In this document: piece after piece, positions 10,506 through 22,100 of the stretch
How positions within the stretch are numbered: the stretch's first letter is position 1
How the letters are laid out: every line of letters begins with the position of its first letter
Source: Saccharomycopsis fibuligera x Saccharomycopsis cf. fibuligera
Lineage: Eukaryota > Ascomycota > Saccharomycetes > Ascoideales > Saccharomycopsidaceae
Reading direction: 5' to 3'
Assembly (NCBI GenBank): GCA_001936135.1
Contig: CP012813.1
Coordinates: 1,550,001 to 1,614,000 of the forward strand
DNA length: 64,000 nt
Notes under the pieces: generated by a model
Told to the model about the DNA's origin: nothing
What the model saw: only the letters and a program-made list of their open reading frames with translations
Database searches by the model: none
Position numbers and translations under genes: made by a program

Positions 10506-12192
10506 ATGGGCAAAAACAGAAAGAACAGTAGCCGTCGTTATCAACATCATCATAATGACCGCACAACCCTCACGCCAGAGAATCTAGCAGCACTCAAAGC
10601 AAGCATTGAGGCCAAAAGGCAACTACTTTGTCGCCTGGCATCGTTTCATAGTAAAACGGTGGTGCCTATGCTTAGGGCACATGGGTTTGATGTTGTTGAG
10701 CTTACTCGTAGCGAACAAGAAGAGACCGGAGTTGATGAATTGACAGGCAAATTCAACGACACTTTGCATATTGGCAATAGCAATGCGATAGAGAATGGCG
10801 ACCGCAAAGCCAAGTCTATAGCGGAGCTGGAGCGCTTTAAGGGATCTAATCAGACTGAACTAAGACAACCAAGGTTACATGGTGAATCAGACACAATACT
10901 GAATAATGCAACACTGATAATACCGACACAATCGGACTTACAACTGTTACCACTGGAAAACCCAGATCAAATGAGTCGTAATTCGCTAACCAATGAATAT
11001 TCATTTTCTACAGCACCGCAGGCCAAATCACAGCCACACTCAGCACGAGGTTTGAATGTACAAGTATCGACGGTAGTGAAAATTCGGTGCCTTGGCCTCG
11101 GCAGTCCTAGCAGTACCATTGAGACTCAACCAAAATTCCAACTTGCTTACTTACTCCATCTTGTGGCATGCCTCCGTGTCAAGCCAGCAAATGTGTCTTT
11201 GTATGATCCTGTCTTCAATGAATTAGATATGGCTTTGCTTGTTAACGAGTTTGGATTTCGTGTTGACTTGCAAGATCCGTTTGTTGGTGAGATTGATGAT
11301 GTTTCAACAGAAAGTCAAGAAAGTCAAGAAAGTCAAGAAAATCAAGAAAGCCAAGAAAGTCAAAATGATACCACCAATACTAATTTGGATGGGGACTGCA
11401 CTTACGGAACTACAATTGCCCCAAGTGTCCCAATATCCTCCGCAACCGCCAGCAGCAGCAGCAGCACCACCACCACCAAAATACTTTACTATTTACCGCA
11501 TATTCCGTTGAACTTAATGGAAAATGTCATCCAGAAAAGTCAACCATTTTACATGATTGGTAACGATGTGGTTGAGCATGTTGCCAAGTTAAGGTTAGCG
11601 GAAGTGTGGGCTAAGTATCCGCAAGTTGCGCGGATGCTGGTTGTTTTAGAAGAAAAATTGCGTAAACAGAAAGAATTGGAGAAGCAAAGACAACATGGGC
11701 CACAGGATAAGGATGTGGAAAAAGAAAAGGAAAGTTGGTTGCTTAAGGGGGAGGACAAATTGGGTGCCCACGGGGAGAAGAGAGCAGTTGTCGGGGAAGA
11801 GGAGGATGACGAAAATAAAAACACAAATAAACATAGATACACAAGTACAAGCTTGCATAATGGGAAGAGTCATCATCATCCTGGCGATAATGGTGTAATT
11901 GGTGATGTTGGTACTAATAATAATAGTAATAATGAATTTCAACAAGTAAAGCCTAGAGGCAATAGAAGACAAAAGAGTCAAGCCGCCAAGCTAAGAGCTG
12001 CTGGGGCCAACGAGCAGGCGTTGCGTGCTGAAATTCTTGGGTCCGTCAAAATGGCGGTCAAGTCGGACAACAGCAGTGGTGATACTGCAAGTTGTGGCAG
12101 TGAGAATGAGAAAATGGACGAATACTTGCGACGGTGGCTGGTGGCTGGAGAGTGGGTGCGGGTAAACAGCGACAATAGTAACAGTATTGGCG

Positions 12193-12223
<31 letters not shown>

Positions 12224-12275
12224 TGATGACGGGTGGGGCAGCAGCTTCAGCGACCTTGCGGTGCTATGCGCTTAA
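10506..12275 (+). CDS. BER1: SRR1/BER1-family protein
   Basis: A 589-residue protein containing an SRR1 domain. The recognisable blocks are VVKIRCLGLGSPS and FQLAYLLHLVACL (about 195-225), then VSLYDPVFNELDMALL (about 235-250) and, after an insertion, ILYYLPHIPLNLMENVI with FYMIGNDVVEHVAK (about 325-365). S. cerevisiae Ber1 (274 residues) is linked genetically to microtubules, and plant SRR1 to clock and light signalling; the biochemical activity is unknown. This copy is twice the usual length. The excess is an N-terminal extension starting with a Lys/Arg/His-rich patch, a SQESQESQ-type repeat inserted in the domain, and a long charged and Ser-rich tail. The ATG at 10506 begins the only long frame. 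Confidence 0.88.
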
Positions 12276-12497
12276 GGATGTGGTATGTAGATTAGTAAGT
12301 AGGGAGTAGATAAACATTTGATTAGTAAATTTTTAAGCAAAAATACTACTGTGGGATATACACGATAAGATATTGAAGTAGTGGCGCTTTAGTACGTCGT
12401 GATGGTGATTTTGCTATGAATGATCATCGATTAGCAAGAGTCAGTAACGTTAGCAGGATTTGTGGTAATATTGATGGCAAGTATTGATGTTTTTGTG

Positions 12498-12565
12498 CAG
12501 GCGATGCGCTTAGCAGACACAGAGCTGGTGGTGGGTGCACCCACGGGTGTCTCTTAGATCGCCTG
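12498..12565 (+). other. Nested stem-loop with a double TGCACCC palindrome
   Basis: The outer arms CAGGCGAT (12498-12505) and ATCGCCTG (12558-12565) pair perfectly. Inside them AGACAC (12515-12520) pairs with GTGTCT (12547-12552), and at the tip lies the 14-base palindrome GTGGGTGCACCCAC (12531-12544). T5 follows the outer arm. The tip reads TGCACCC on both strands, the core bound by Aft-type iron regulators in S. cerevisiae. It could be a structured RNA or a cruciform regulatory site; no known family was recognised. Confidence 0.6.
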
Positions 12566-12943
12566 TTTTTGTCTTTCATTTGCACAATCGGGAGACATTG
12601 TGGATAGAGATCAGGCCCAAGTATATAAAAATGGGTGGTGTAACCCCCCTATAAACAGAACTGATAAGACGCAACCACGGGTGTTGACAGCAGACAGCCA
12701 GACTCTCCCCTTCGTTCCCCCCACCGGGAAACTCCGAATGCATGATCATTTTCTGGCTCTCTTGCAACCGCTTTTTGCACTGTTCCTGTTTTACTTTTTT
12801 TTCCTATTGTACGTTCTTATTGTTTTTACTTTTTCATTATTTTACTTTTTTTTTTATTTTTTTTTATTTTTTTATTTTTTTTTTCATGCCACACACCACC
12901 GCAACTTTTTCAACATCAATGCTGACAAAACCCACCTTAGCTG

Positions 12944-12952
12944 TATAAATAG
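12944..12952 (+). promoter_or_regulatory. TATA box for the gene at 13104
   Basis: TATAAATAG lies 152 bp upstream of the ATG, after long T tracts. This is the layout of a strong, regulated yeast promoter. Confidence 0.7.
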
Positions 12953-13103
12953 GGCCACTCCCCCCGCTGGACTTTATTCCAAATTATACATATGTCTCTT
13001 TTATTTATATTGCTACAATACACGTCTATATCTCTTGACTATTCATCCTCTTTTACTTCACGAAAACACCCAACACAACCCGCCTCTTCTAATTCTAATC
13101 ATA

Positions 13104-13409
13104 ATGTCCTCTCGTATCTCCAGATCCGCCATTAGACAATTCTCCTCCACCGCTCTTAGAGCTTTTGACAGTGAAACTAAATTCACCAGCGCTAAAATGG
13201 TATCAAACAACGCTTCTCAGATCTCTGCCTCTGGCAACAACTTCAAGACTTTTGCTGAATACAGACTTAGAGCTATTCAAAGAGGCCCACTTACCGGACT
13301 CAAGATCCAACCACTCACCACCGGTGCTGCTCAAATCAGCAGCGAAGGTATCACTCAAGATTTTGCTAGAGCGGCAAGAAGATACGACTACAATGATTTG
13401 GAAAACTAG
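13104..13409 (+). CDS. Small probable mitochondrial protein
   Basis: A 101-residue protein beginning MSSRISRSAIRQFSSTALRAF. The N-terminus is rich in Arg, Ser and Ala without acidic residues, a typical amphipathic mitochondrial presequence. The likely mature part contains FAEYRLRAIQRGPLTGLKI and ends RRYDYNDLEN. The frame is open upstream to 12600, but the upstream part is Phe-rich noise that includes the promoter and TATA box, so I place the start at the ATG at 13104. Codon use is biased (ACT, GCT, TCC, AGA), suggesting good expression. I do not recognise the family. The promoter's CCCCT-like motifs and strong TATA box would suit a stress- or respiration-induced gene, which is inference. Confidence 0.78.
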   Translation: MSSRISRSAIRQFSSTALRAFDSETKFTSAKMVSNNASQISASGNNFKTFAEYRLRAIQRGPLTGLKIQPLTTGAAQISSEGITQDFARAARRYDYNDLEN

Positions 13410-13585
13410 ACTAGTTTGAATCAAATTGAATTCGTCAAACTATTCACTCATACACACACAGTCTCACGAATTACGATCCACAAGATATAATAAAAAAAAA
13501 TGTACAAAAAAAAATACAAAAAAAAAAACAACACAAAAAGCACACAAAAAAAATTAGTATTAAACACTAGCCTCATTATGTGGCC

Positions 13586-13750
13586 ATGGCCAAGGTGGGT
13601 GGCGGCAGTAAGCAGACAACAGACAACGAATTGTTAGCAGTTGCCCTCAGCAAGTCCGGTGCGCATATTGGGAAAGTTGATGCAGTAGATGCCCCACTTT
13701 GCACCCTGTCAGATGAAGCTGCAGCTGCAGCTGCAGCGGCCGCTAATTGA
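13586..13750 (+). CDS. Possible 54-residue ORF, Ala-rich end
   Basis: A short ATG frame encoding a 54-residue peptide that starts MAKVGGGSKQTTDNELLAVA and ends in an eight-alanine run made by GCTGCA repeats. Its GC content is clearly higher than the flanking DNA. No family was recognised, and chance is a real alternative because a GC-rich patch is less likely to contain stops. Confidence 0.2.
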   Translation: MAKVGGGSKQTTDNELLAVALSKSGAHIGKVDAVDAPLCTLSDEAAAAAAAAAN

Positions 13751-15214
13751 GTGAGAAAAAAAAAAGTGAAGAAGCGAAAAACAGAGAAAAGCAGAATTTT
13801 TTTTTGTTTCGGTGAGGGTGAACGCTGCCAGTTAGCGGAGAAATCTCAAAAAAAAATGTTTTTTCAGCCACCCGCTGCAAAATTTTCCCTTTTGGTGTGG
13901 TTTCCGCCGTGCGCAGCGGCTGGTGTCAGACCTATATTTTGAAAATACGCTGCTAGCTTAATGTTCACCCACCGGAAAATCACGGAGTGTTTTGAACTCT
14001 CCTGTTGGCGCCTCCCGCGCTTTTGTCTTTTTTCTGTTTTGTTTTAACACTTTCTCGGAGAATTACCAAGAGTTTCACATCAAACACATACTATCTCGTC
14101 TTTGGCTTTTTTTTTTTTTTTTTTTATTTTTTTTTTAATTTTGGTTCACTCTTTGCTTTTTGGTTTCAAATTTTCAAAAGTTTTGCTGTTTTGCTCCTTC
14201 TTTTCGTTATCTGTTCTTTATCATAAATTTCATCTCTATTTACGGTCACATATCAAATATTGAATATTCCCCTGGCGTCGCTTCTAAATAAAATATCTAC
14301 TGATTTCTTTTCACAATTTCAATAAAGTGTATATACGTATATACTTGTAGCGCTAATAGAAGCAGTTCCCAACATAGGGTGGTTGGTATTTTTCTTTATG
14401 CAGCAAGATACCGCAGTGGGGTGCTCAAAATAAAATCAAGTAAGATTATCCGATCGGCCATATATAATTAAAATACATTCTCCCTGGGGCATCTTGTCTG
14501 ATTCTTAGTCCTTATATATTAGATCATTGCAAGAAAATGAAAAAAAAGGCGTCATCAGAGCTCTGGCTTGCTCTTTATCATAAGACATACGGTGAATTTC
14601 TATAATTGAGTAGATGAAATCCCTAGATTTTTCATTAGCTTTACCCCTGTATACGGCGTTTAGTACTCACGCAAGAGCCATGTGTTGAGTGCGTTGAGCA
14701 TTTGTGCTGGATCAACTCTTAAAGTTTGGATAATTAATTCTGGGCAAGAAATATATGATCTCCCGGCTTGGCACCTATCAAACTCTACGTAGAGCCTCTC
14801 GGAAAGTTTTGAAATCGTTGCGAAGGTGATTATTATCATTCTTACTGACCTTATCTATCCTAAGAATGTATTATACTTATCCACTCACAGGCACAACCCT
14901 ATTGCAACTTGAACCTTTTGAGAACTTTGGCCTCCTTGCAACAATAGATCAAGATCGCCTTACGGCAAAACACAGGCAGGCCCTGACAGCACTCTCGCCA
15001 GATAGCCCCAAGCCTCTGCACACGCAATGGAATTCAGTTCAAACCTGAATGGAACTCCAAACACACTATATATAATACGAAAATACATTGATTTCGTTAT
15101 TGATCTGTCTTAATCGCCCACCATTTATGCGCTTGCACTTCGTGTATTAAACAGCTATTCCATAGCGCACTCAGCGAATTTCAGCTACGGTCAGTCAGGA
15201 GTCCTAGTGCGCAC

Positions 15215-15236
15215 GCACACACACACACACACACAC
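15215..15236. repeat. (AC)n microsatellite
   Basis: About 11 CA/AC units lie in the YVC1 upstream region, followed by a GC-rich hairpin. Confidence 0.9.
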
Positions 15237-15560
15237 CGGCAAATTGCTGTTGCCACGGGGGGCTCTCCTCGGCAACCCATTGTAAAGCTTAATTAGCACC
15301 GCGATCTACACAGACCTAACGCGTAGCAAGCTTTGTACCGCGGTGGACATTACACGAAAATTGAGCGACTGATTGATCTGCTAAAGCTTTATCAGAAATC
15401 GGTGCTGCTTGATTCAGTGAGTGAACGCTTTCAATGACACGACAGATTCATCCCTCGTCAAGAATCTGGCTATCTAGGGGTTGTTGCACTATTAGCTTAG
15501 AGACTAAGGCTGCAGCAGCTTAGACATATATACGGGAGATCTGCTTGCTTCTTTTTCTTT

Positions 15561-15593
<33 letters not shown>

Positions 15594-15807
15594 TTTTTTT
15601 TCTTCTCTTGTTTTTTCCTTCTATTTTATTTTTGTTCCCATCTCATTGCTCATCGCTCATTGCTTATCGCTGGACTGATTTGTTGTTTTGATCCCCTGGC
15701 ACTGCGACGCCAACCATCATCATAATCATTATTATTATTTTCTTCTTCTTCGCCTCCATAAATAGGAAGATTACATCAAAGTCATAGTAAAAAAGTCAAA
15801 AGCCAAG

Positions 15808-17805
15808 ATGAGCAATCAAGACCTAATTGACGACGAAAACCCTGATGGCAATCTTTTGCCCACCACTGAAACCGAAGTCAAGCTTTACTCACCACCAAAC
15901 TCTCGTCAAGTGCTTCGTATTGCTCTCAATTTAAAAACACTTCTTGACCAAGTGATCCCCGTTGAAGTTGCTCCAGCTCAATTGGGCAGCATCTTGACTC
16001 CCAGGGTGATTCATTTAGCATATGAAGCCTGCGGTGGTAAAGGTGATGGCGAAGTCGGTTCTTCGTCACGCAAGTATCGTGCTTGTATTATCTTTTGTCT
16101 CTTGACGGTAACCAATTGGTACGGCCAATTGGCAGAAATGAACTTACATGATGCAACATTGTACCACTCTAGACTCGCTGCAGCTGAACAGCTTGCTAAA
16201 CTACTCATCGAGTCGCAAAAGGATGAACAATACTTGTTTATCCAGATGCTTTGCCGCCGTTATTCAATTTCTCTTTGTGAGCAAGATACTACCCCGGTTA
16301 GTGCATTAGAATTGGCAGTGGACAGACACTCGATCGTTGTTATTAGCTCTTCAGGTTACCAGCGTTGCATGAAATGGTTATGGCGCGGCTGGATTGTGCA
16401 AAGTCATAGAGATCCTCAATCATATGTCATCTACGAAGATGTCAACAAATCAAAGATTAGCGCCCATTTCAATCCTAATCGGTTAAAGACTCCACAGTAT
16501 CAAAATGCTATTGAAATTTTTATTTCAGTAATTTATTTGATTTTGTTTACTTATGTTATTAACAGCCATGACAGTTTCAACCCTGATGGTTTGGAAATCT
16601 TTTACTACTTGTTTACTCTTGGTTTCGCCCTTGATGAGTTCATCAAGTTTTACCATGTTGGTTACTATTCCCTTGGCTTTTGGAACGCTTTCAACGATAC
16701 TATGTACACTTTGATCTTGACATCATTGGCATTCAGATTGTATGCTACCACCAAGCAACGCGGTTCTGACCCAAGGCTTTATTACGGCGAAATTTCATAC
16801 AAGATCTTATCTTGTGCTGCACCATTCATGTGGTCCAGATTGTTGCTTTATTTGGATAGCCAGAAATTCGTTGGGGCTATGATTGTGGTAATTCAAAAAA
16901 TGATGAAAGAATCCATTTTATTCTTTGTCTTGCTTCTTATCATCATTATTGGCTTTTTGCAAGGTTTCCTTGGGTTGGATTCTGCTGATGGTAATGCTGA
17001 CAAGACTTATGTGTTGCTTCACTCAATGGTAAAGACAGTTATTGGATCTGTGGAATTCCTCACTTTTGAAAAACTTGCACCACCATATTCGGGTGTTTTG
17101 TATTATATTTTTGTCTTCATTATTACTGTGATCTTGCTTAACATTCTTGGAGCACTTTTTAACAGCTCTTACGCAATGATTGTTGCTCGCTCCACTGACG
17201 AGTACCTTGCTCTTAGTGCTAGCAAAACTCTCAGATATATCCGGAGTCCTGATGTTGATCTTTTCATCCCACCATTCAACTTGTTTGAGTTTGCTGCCAT
17301 TACTGTGCCATTGAGTTGGTGGGTTCCTAGAACGATTTTCAAAAGGATCAATTACTACATTTTGCTTGTATTGTATTCGCCGTTCTTGTTCATCACTAGT
17401 GTCATTGAAGTGCGCAATGCTCGCCGTGTGCAATACAACAGATTCAAAGGGTTAGCTGATGATGCTAATGAAATTGACACCGAGTGGGATTTGGAAGACG
17501 GATACGAAGATAATATTCGTAATGGGATCTTTGCCAGAAGTGGGGTATCAACGACAAGTAAGGCCATCAAAGCTAGTTTGGAAGCTCAAAGATTAGCAGA
17601 AAGAGAAGATCCAGAATTTGTTATTGATTTGAACAAATTTAACAAAAAGGTGAAGCAAGTGGCACCTCCGGTGAAAGAAGGTAATGAATTAGGTGTTAGT
17701 TGGGAGATTTACGAGTTGCATAGTAAGATTGATAAGTTGACTGATCTAGTGGGGAAATTGTACCAGGAGAATCAAGAGATAAAGAAAGAGATTAAAAAGG
17801 ATTAA
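15808..17805 (+). CDS. YVC1: Vacuolar TRP-family cation channel Yvc1
   Basis: A 665-residue protein, close to S. cerevisiae Yvc1 (675). It has a cytosolic N-terminal half, then hydrophobic segments from about residue 235 to 455 and again at about 515-535. The pore region reads MVKTVIGSVEFLTFEKL (about 407-423), followed by a last transmembrane helix ending NILGALFNSSY. The C-terminus is charged, with the acidic stretch NEIDTEWDLEDGYEDN (about 553-568) that in the family mediates calcium sensing, and it ends in a coiled coil. TRPY channels release vacuolar calcium in response to osmotic stretch and cytosolic calcium. The ATG at 15808 follows a TATA-like AAATAGG and a CT-rich stretch. Confidence 0.95.
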   Translation: MSNQDLIDDENPDGNLLPTTETEVKLYSPPNSRQVLRIALNLKTLLDQVIPVEVAPAQLGSILTPRVIHLAYEACGGKGDGEVGSSSRKYRACIIFCLLTVTNWYGQLAEMNLHDATLYHSRLAAAEQLAKLLIESQKDEQYLFIQMLCRRYSISLCEQDTTPVSALELAVDRHSIVVISSSGYQRCMKWLWRGWIVQSHRDPQSYVIYEDVNKSKISAHFNPNRLKTPQYQNAIEIFISVIYLILFTYVINSHDSFNPDGLEIFYYLFTLGFALDEFIKFYHVGYYSLGFWNAFNDTMYTLILTSLAFRLYATTKQRGSDPRLYYGEISYKILSCAAPFMWSRLLLYLDSQKFVGAMIVVIQKMMKESILFFVLLLIIIIGFLQGFLGLDSADGNADKTYVLLHSMVKTVIGSVEFLTFEKLAPPYSGVLYYIFVFIITVILLNILGALFNSSYAMIVARSTDEYLALSASKTLRYIRSPDVDLFIPPFNLFEFAAITVPLSWWVPRTIFKRINYYILLVLYSPFLFITSVIEVRNARRVQYNRFKGLADDANEIDTEWDLEDGYEDNIRNGIFARSGVSTTSKAIKASLEAQRLAEREDPEFVIDLNKFNKKVKQVAPPVKEGNELGVSWEIYELHSKIDKLTDLVGKLYQENQEIKKEIKKD

Positions 17806-19191
17806 ATGTCTCTTTGTGATATTCGGATAAGTTTACTTTGGGATTTTTTTTTTTAATTTTTTTTTTTTTTTTTTTTTTTTTGACATTTTACAACTGGCTT
17901 AATGGAACATTAAAATGTTTTTAGTTTTTTATTGATACTTGATTTATCAGTATTCTTATTGCTTTATTTGTTTTTGTATAGATGATCTTATTAGACAACT
18001 TTATGTTACAGTTTTCTCCAAACTTTATAATTGACAAAATTGCCCATTCTTGTCTATTTGTAAAACAAGTCAACAAGTATCAACAAGTATCAGCAATGAT
18101 TCTCTTCAGCAACTATACCAGCTTACAATTTTCAGCTTACACAAAAGGGACTACAGCGTACATAGCACTTTCGGAGTCACTGGCATCAAAACGAGCAGCT
18201 CTTCTGGCTAATATGCGGCCAATAATTCCTGAAATCATCTTTGTTTCACTTGTCTCCCACTACTGTCACCCCACTTTAGTAGTTACTTCTCACCAAGGTC
18301 TACAATCGTTATTATCAGCGAAAATCTAAACGGTTGCCGTTTTCCCGCGTAAAAAACAAAAAAAACTAAAAAAAAACAAACAGGCCCGCTTAGCTAAGCC
18401 TTAGAGAACGTGATAATCACGTTCCATGTTCCAGCCAGCCTAGCGAATTTTTTTCCTTTACATTTTTTTTTCTTTTTTGCCGTCTGTAGTGGTTAAGCTG
18501 AATACTGCTGGAGATAGAAACGGAGAGAGACAGAGAAAGAAAAAAAAATAGAGTGAGCGTCGAATATACTAAAACTTACCGCTGAGGAGCGCCCTGGAAC
18601 AGAAAAGTACTCTTTCTTTACTAAACGAATACCCATTAACACACGCGCCATCAAGCATAGGCACAAAGTCAGGTTACGGTTTGAATATTCTTCTAGTGTT
18701 TTCTGTGAAGGAATTTGAGTTTTTTCCTGGAGCACAACGGGAAAGATTTTGGTCTTTAAGAGAATCACCGGAAAACAACTATTATAAAAAGAAAGAATTA
18801 TCAAGAGGTGCTTGTCTTTAAAGAAGACATTAAACTTCTCAACATTAATAATAACAAAGCGCAGTTTTTTGTGTAATTAATAGAGGCTTGCATATTTATT
18901 ATTTATTCAGTGGCCAAATCATTAAGCTTTAGATCAATTTTGCGGAGGTATATATTTAGTTCCGAGATATTTTCAATAAATTTTTAACACAAGCCAGAAG
19001 AAGATATTTCAAGAGGTGATTATATTCAGTTTGTTGGAAGTACAGACAGTATATCGTTATCATACATTGCATTCATTTGCTTCACTGAGCCGAGCGGAAA
19101 AGCTTGTACCATTACCGCTAATCACCAAATATTGCCCAAATACAGTACCAGGAAGGAAATAATAACAACATCATCAAACACATAACAAACT
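17806..19191. other. Intergenic between YVC1 and NST1
   Basis: T25 (17857-17881) follows the YVC1 stop. Open frames at 17982-18329 (plus) and 18493-18804 (minus) lack recognisable domains and I treat them as chance. Two adjacent palindromes at 18388-18424 are listed separately. The rest is the NST1 promoter and leader. Confidence 0.5.
18388..18424. repeat. Two adjacent palindromes
   Basis: GCTTAGCTAAGC (18388-18399) is a perfect 12-base palindrome. Six bases later GAACGTGATAATCACGTTC (18406-18424) has perfect 9-base arms around one base. They may be dimeric transcription-factor sites or a paired stem-loop; no factor is assigned. Confidence 0.8.
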
Positions 19192-22100
19192 ATGATGGCA
19201 CAAAAAACCCCAGTGAACGTCTCAGGCGTTAGTAATAAAGTAGATCAAGCTTTCATATCTGGGGAAAGCATACATTTTGACTACGGTGCTGCTTCCAACA
19301 ACAAGAACGCCACTAATAACAGTGTCAATGCCAATGCCGATGTCAACATCAGTGCTAACGCCGCTAATACTAGCGCCAATAAGAAAAAGAAAAAGAAGAA
19401 GAAGAAGAAGAGTAAAGCGACTACCAGCAAGAGCCCAGAAAATGTGAAGGCAAAGCTTATGCATCCTGAAGATGATTATCCGACTCACAGAGTGATCCGT
19501 CAAGGGGCTAATGGCGAAGTGATTGTTGAAGAACTAGACAAGAATTACGAAACCCAGGACACTCAATATCAACAACAACATCAGCAACAGCAACTTCAAA
19601 TACAGCAGCAACAACAAAAACAAAAACAAAAACAACATCAGCAGCAACAGCTTCAACAACAGCCCCCAAAGTTGAGAGAACAAAGAGAGCAGGAAGAAAA
19701 TGATAGCATGAACTTTTTGGCAGACCAGTTATGGAGTAAAGAGTACTTGGAACAGGGCGAGCAAATCAAAGACTTTTGGAGAAGTTTGCCGTTAACGAAA
19801 AAGAAGGAGATTGTTACTTTTGATAAGGAAAGTTTTATCCAATCCTTTAAGAACGAAACACGTAATAGCTGTAATTGCAAGATATGTGGCAAAAAAAGGG
19901 CATATGTGGAAAAAGAGGTGGAGCAACTCTACAAAATTTTTGAAGGCGCTACGTTTGATGAAATTGTTAATGAATTGTTTCCTCTGGTTAATAATAAGAG
20001 CCAAAGATATGTTTACAATAATGATTCCCATCATCACCATCATTATCATCAGCAACAGCACCAATATCAGCAGCATCAGCAACATCAACAACACCAGCAG
20101 TATCAACATAATCATCAGCAACACAATCATCAACAACATACACAACCAAATTATCAAGATCAGCAGACCAGGCAACAGCTAGAGCAATATCAGCAGCATC
20201 AAGCTCATCAGCAGCAGCTACATCAGCAACGTCAAGCTCATCAGCTGGAGCTACATCAGCAACAGCAAGTACAAAAGCATGAGCTGGAACGAAATTCTCA
20301 GTACAATGTAACAGAATCCCAGATTCAACAGCAGATGCAGATGCTGCTGCTGCTGGCTCATCAAGAGGAACTTCAAAATGATATTGAAAGCATTGTTTCC
20401 AGTAAGCTACCTCAATGGCTAGAAGAGTTTGATTCAGTCGATTATGACAAGCTTACGTTGGAAGAAGCACAGGCGTTGCAAATGAAGCAATACGAAGCAA
20501 TACAAAGGCTAGCGCCGCGAGAGTTCAAGAAAGTGCTAGAGCAGTTTAAAACAGATAATCAGAATGAAGGCAATCCCTTTGCGCTTGGTGAGAACATTGT
20601 GAAAACGTGGCTCAAGTGGAATGAGCAAAATGGAGTTGCATCAATAGCTGATGATTTGCTTCGGAATGATGGTAAGAAGTTTATCGAAATCATGGAAAAG
20701 ATGACCGATAATGAGTTGGAAAAAACTGATTTGAAAATGATTGTGAATCAAACTATGAACTCATCAAATCTCCAAAACCCAGAAGACGTCTTTGTTGAAA
20801 CCATGGAAAGAAGTTATTTGAAGAATCAGGAACGTATTGTACAGGAGCTAGCTAGTAGCCGACAAGCCTCGGGAGAAACAGTATCAGCGACAGTAGCTGA
20901 CCAACATGATCAGGGTAAAATCGTTCATTTGGACACTGGAGTAGTTAGCGATGAAGAAGTTGATGATTTTGACAATGAAGATGAGGAAGAAATGGACGAC
21001 CATTATCATCACCATCACCATTCACATAACCACCACCATCATCATCATTATCACCATGGTGAAGAGGAAGAAGACGAAGATGAGTATGAAGACGAAGATG
21101 ACGACGAGGAGGAGGATGAAGAAGAAGAGGAAGAAGAGGAAATAGAAGGCGATGATGAAAACGCAGAGTTTAGATTTGAAGACGAGTATAATAGTGATGG
21201 AGAGTCAGTTAATTCTAATGACTACGATAGTGATGGGTCATCACAGACTGATTTCCGCGACGAAGGGCGCAAGATTTTGCAATTAATCACTACTCGACTC
21301 ATTCATACTAAACTTCTTGCTGCTTATAAGCAAAAAGTTGCTGAAGAAAAGGCCAGAGCTTTTCTTGAAGAATTAGATAAAGAAGAAGAAAGAGAAAGAT
21401 TAAAGGAAGAGAAAAAACAACGCGAGAAAGAAAAGAAGCGTGAAAAGAAAAGAAAACAGCAACAGTTGAAAGAGCAAGAAAGGTTGAAAAAAGAACAAGC
21501 TAGACTTGAAGCTGAGAGACTTGCTAAAGAGGAGCAAATTAGAAAAATGGAACTTGGTAGAAAGCGTAAAGAAGAAGAAAGACGCAAAAAGGAAGAAGAA
21601 AAGAAAAAAAAGCTTGAGAAGAAAAAACGTCGCGAAGCAGAATTGGAAATTGAGAAACGCAAAGAAAACGAGAAGAAGAAAGAATTACAAAAGAAACAAA
21701 AAGAGCAAGAACAAGCAAAAGCAGCACAAGTAGCTGAAGAAAATGAAAAGCGAACACAAACGAACACCAAGCAGCCAGAATCTCCAGACTCTACTAATGC
21801 TAATAAAAGCCAAGGTAAATCTGACGAATCGCTACCAAGTGACCGTGAGCTATCCAATGTGGTTTCCGGTGAATCGATTGTAACAAGTCTTGAAACAGGG
21901 GAGGATAATATTAAGGCAAATAATGTACCCTTCAATAATGTTATTCCAGAGTTACAGCAACAGCGACAGCAACAGCAGCCGCAGGTACCAGCTCATCCAT
22001 CGCAGTTATTACAGCAGCAAACTGAACAGTCAACTTATCCATCTCATCAGTTAAATGGTGCATATTCTTCGATTTCGGTGAACCAATATCCGGCAGGCTT

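Larger units (their letters stand above)
12276..13103. other. Promoter region of the small mitochondrial-type gene
   Basis: This holds the 3' side of BER1 and the regulatory DNA of the gene at 13104. It contains a nested stem-loop (listed separately), runs of C such as CCCCCCTATAAA at 12642-12653 and CTCCCCTTCG at about 12706-12715 that resemble stress-element cores (CCCCT), long T tracts at 12790-12890, and a strong TATA box. The reading frame open from 12600 is only an upstream extension of the small gene. Confidence 0.5.
13410..15807. other. 2.4-kb intergenic region upstream of YVC1
   Basis: This long gap holds a small GC-rich open frame (listed separately), an (AC)n run at 15215-15236, a hairpin with GTTGCC/GGCAAC arms at about 15250-15275, a (CT)n run at about 15563-15588, and an ATAAATAGG TATA-like box at about 15758. 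A 60-codon frame at 14866-15048 has reasonable composition but no recognisable domain and no promoter clue, so I do not call it. Long T tracts occur at about 14108-14135. Confidence 0.5.

Noticed and set aside
17982-18329. 115-codon frame after YVC1
   Set aside because: No domain, no biased codons, and it is not conserved-looking; the gap is A/T-rich enough to give such frames by chance.
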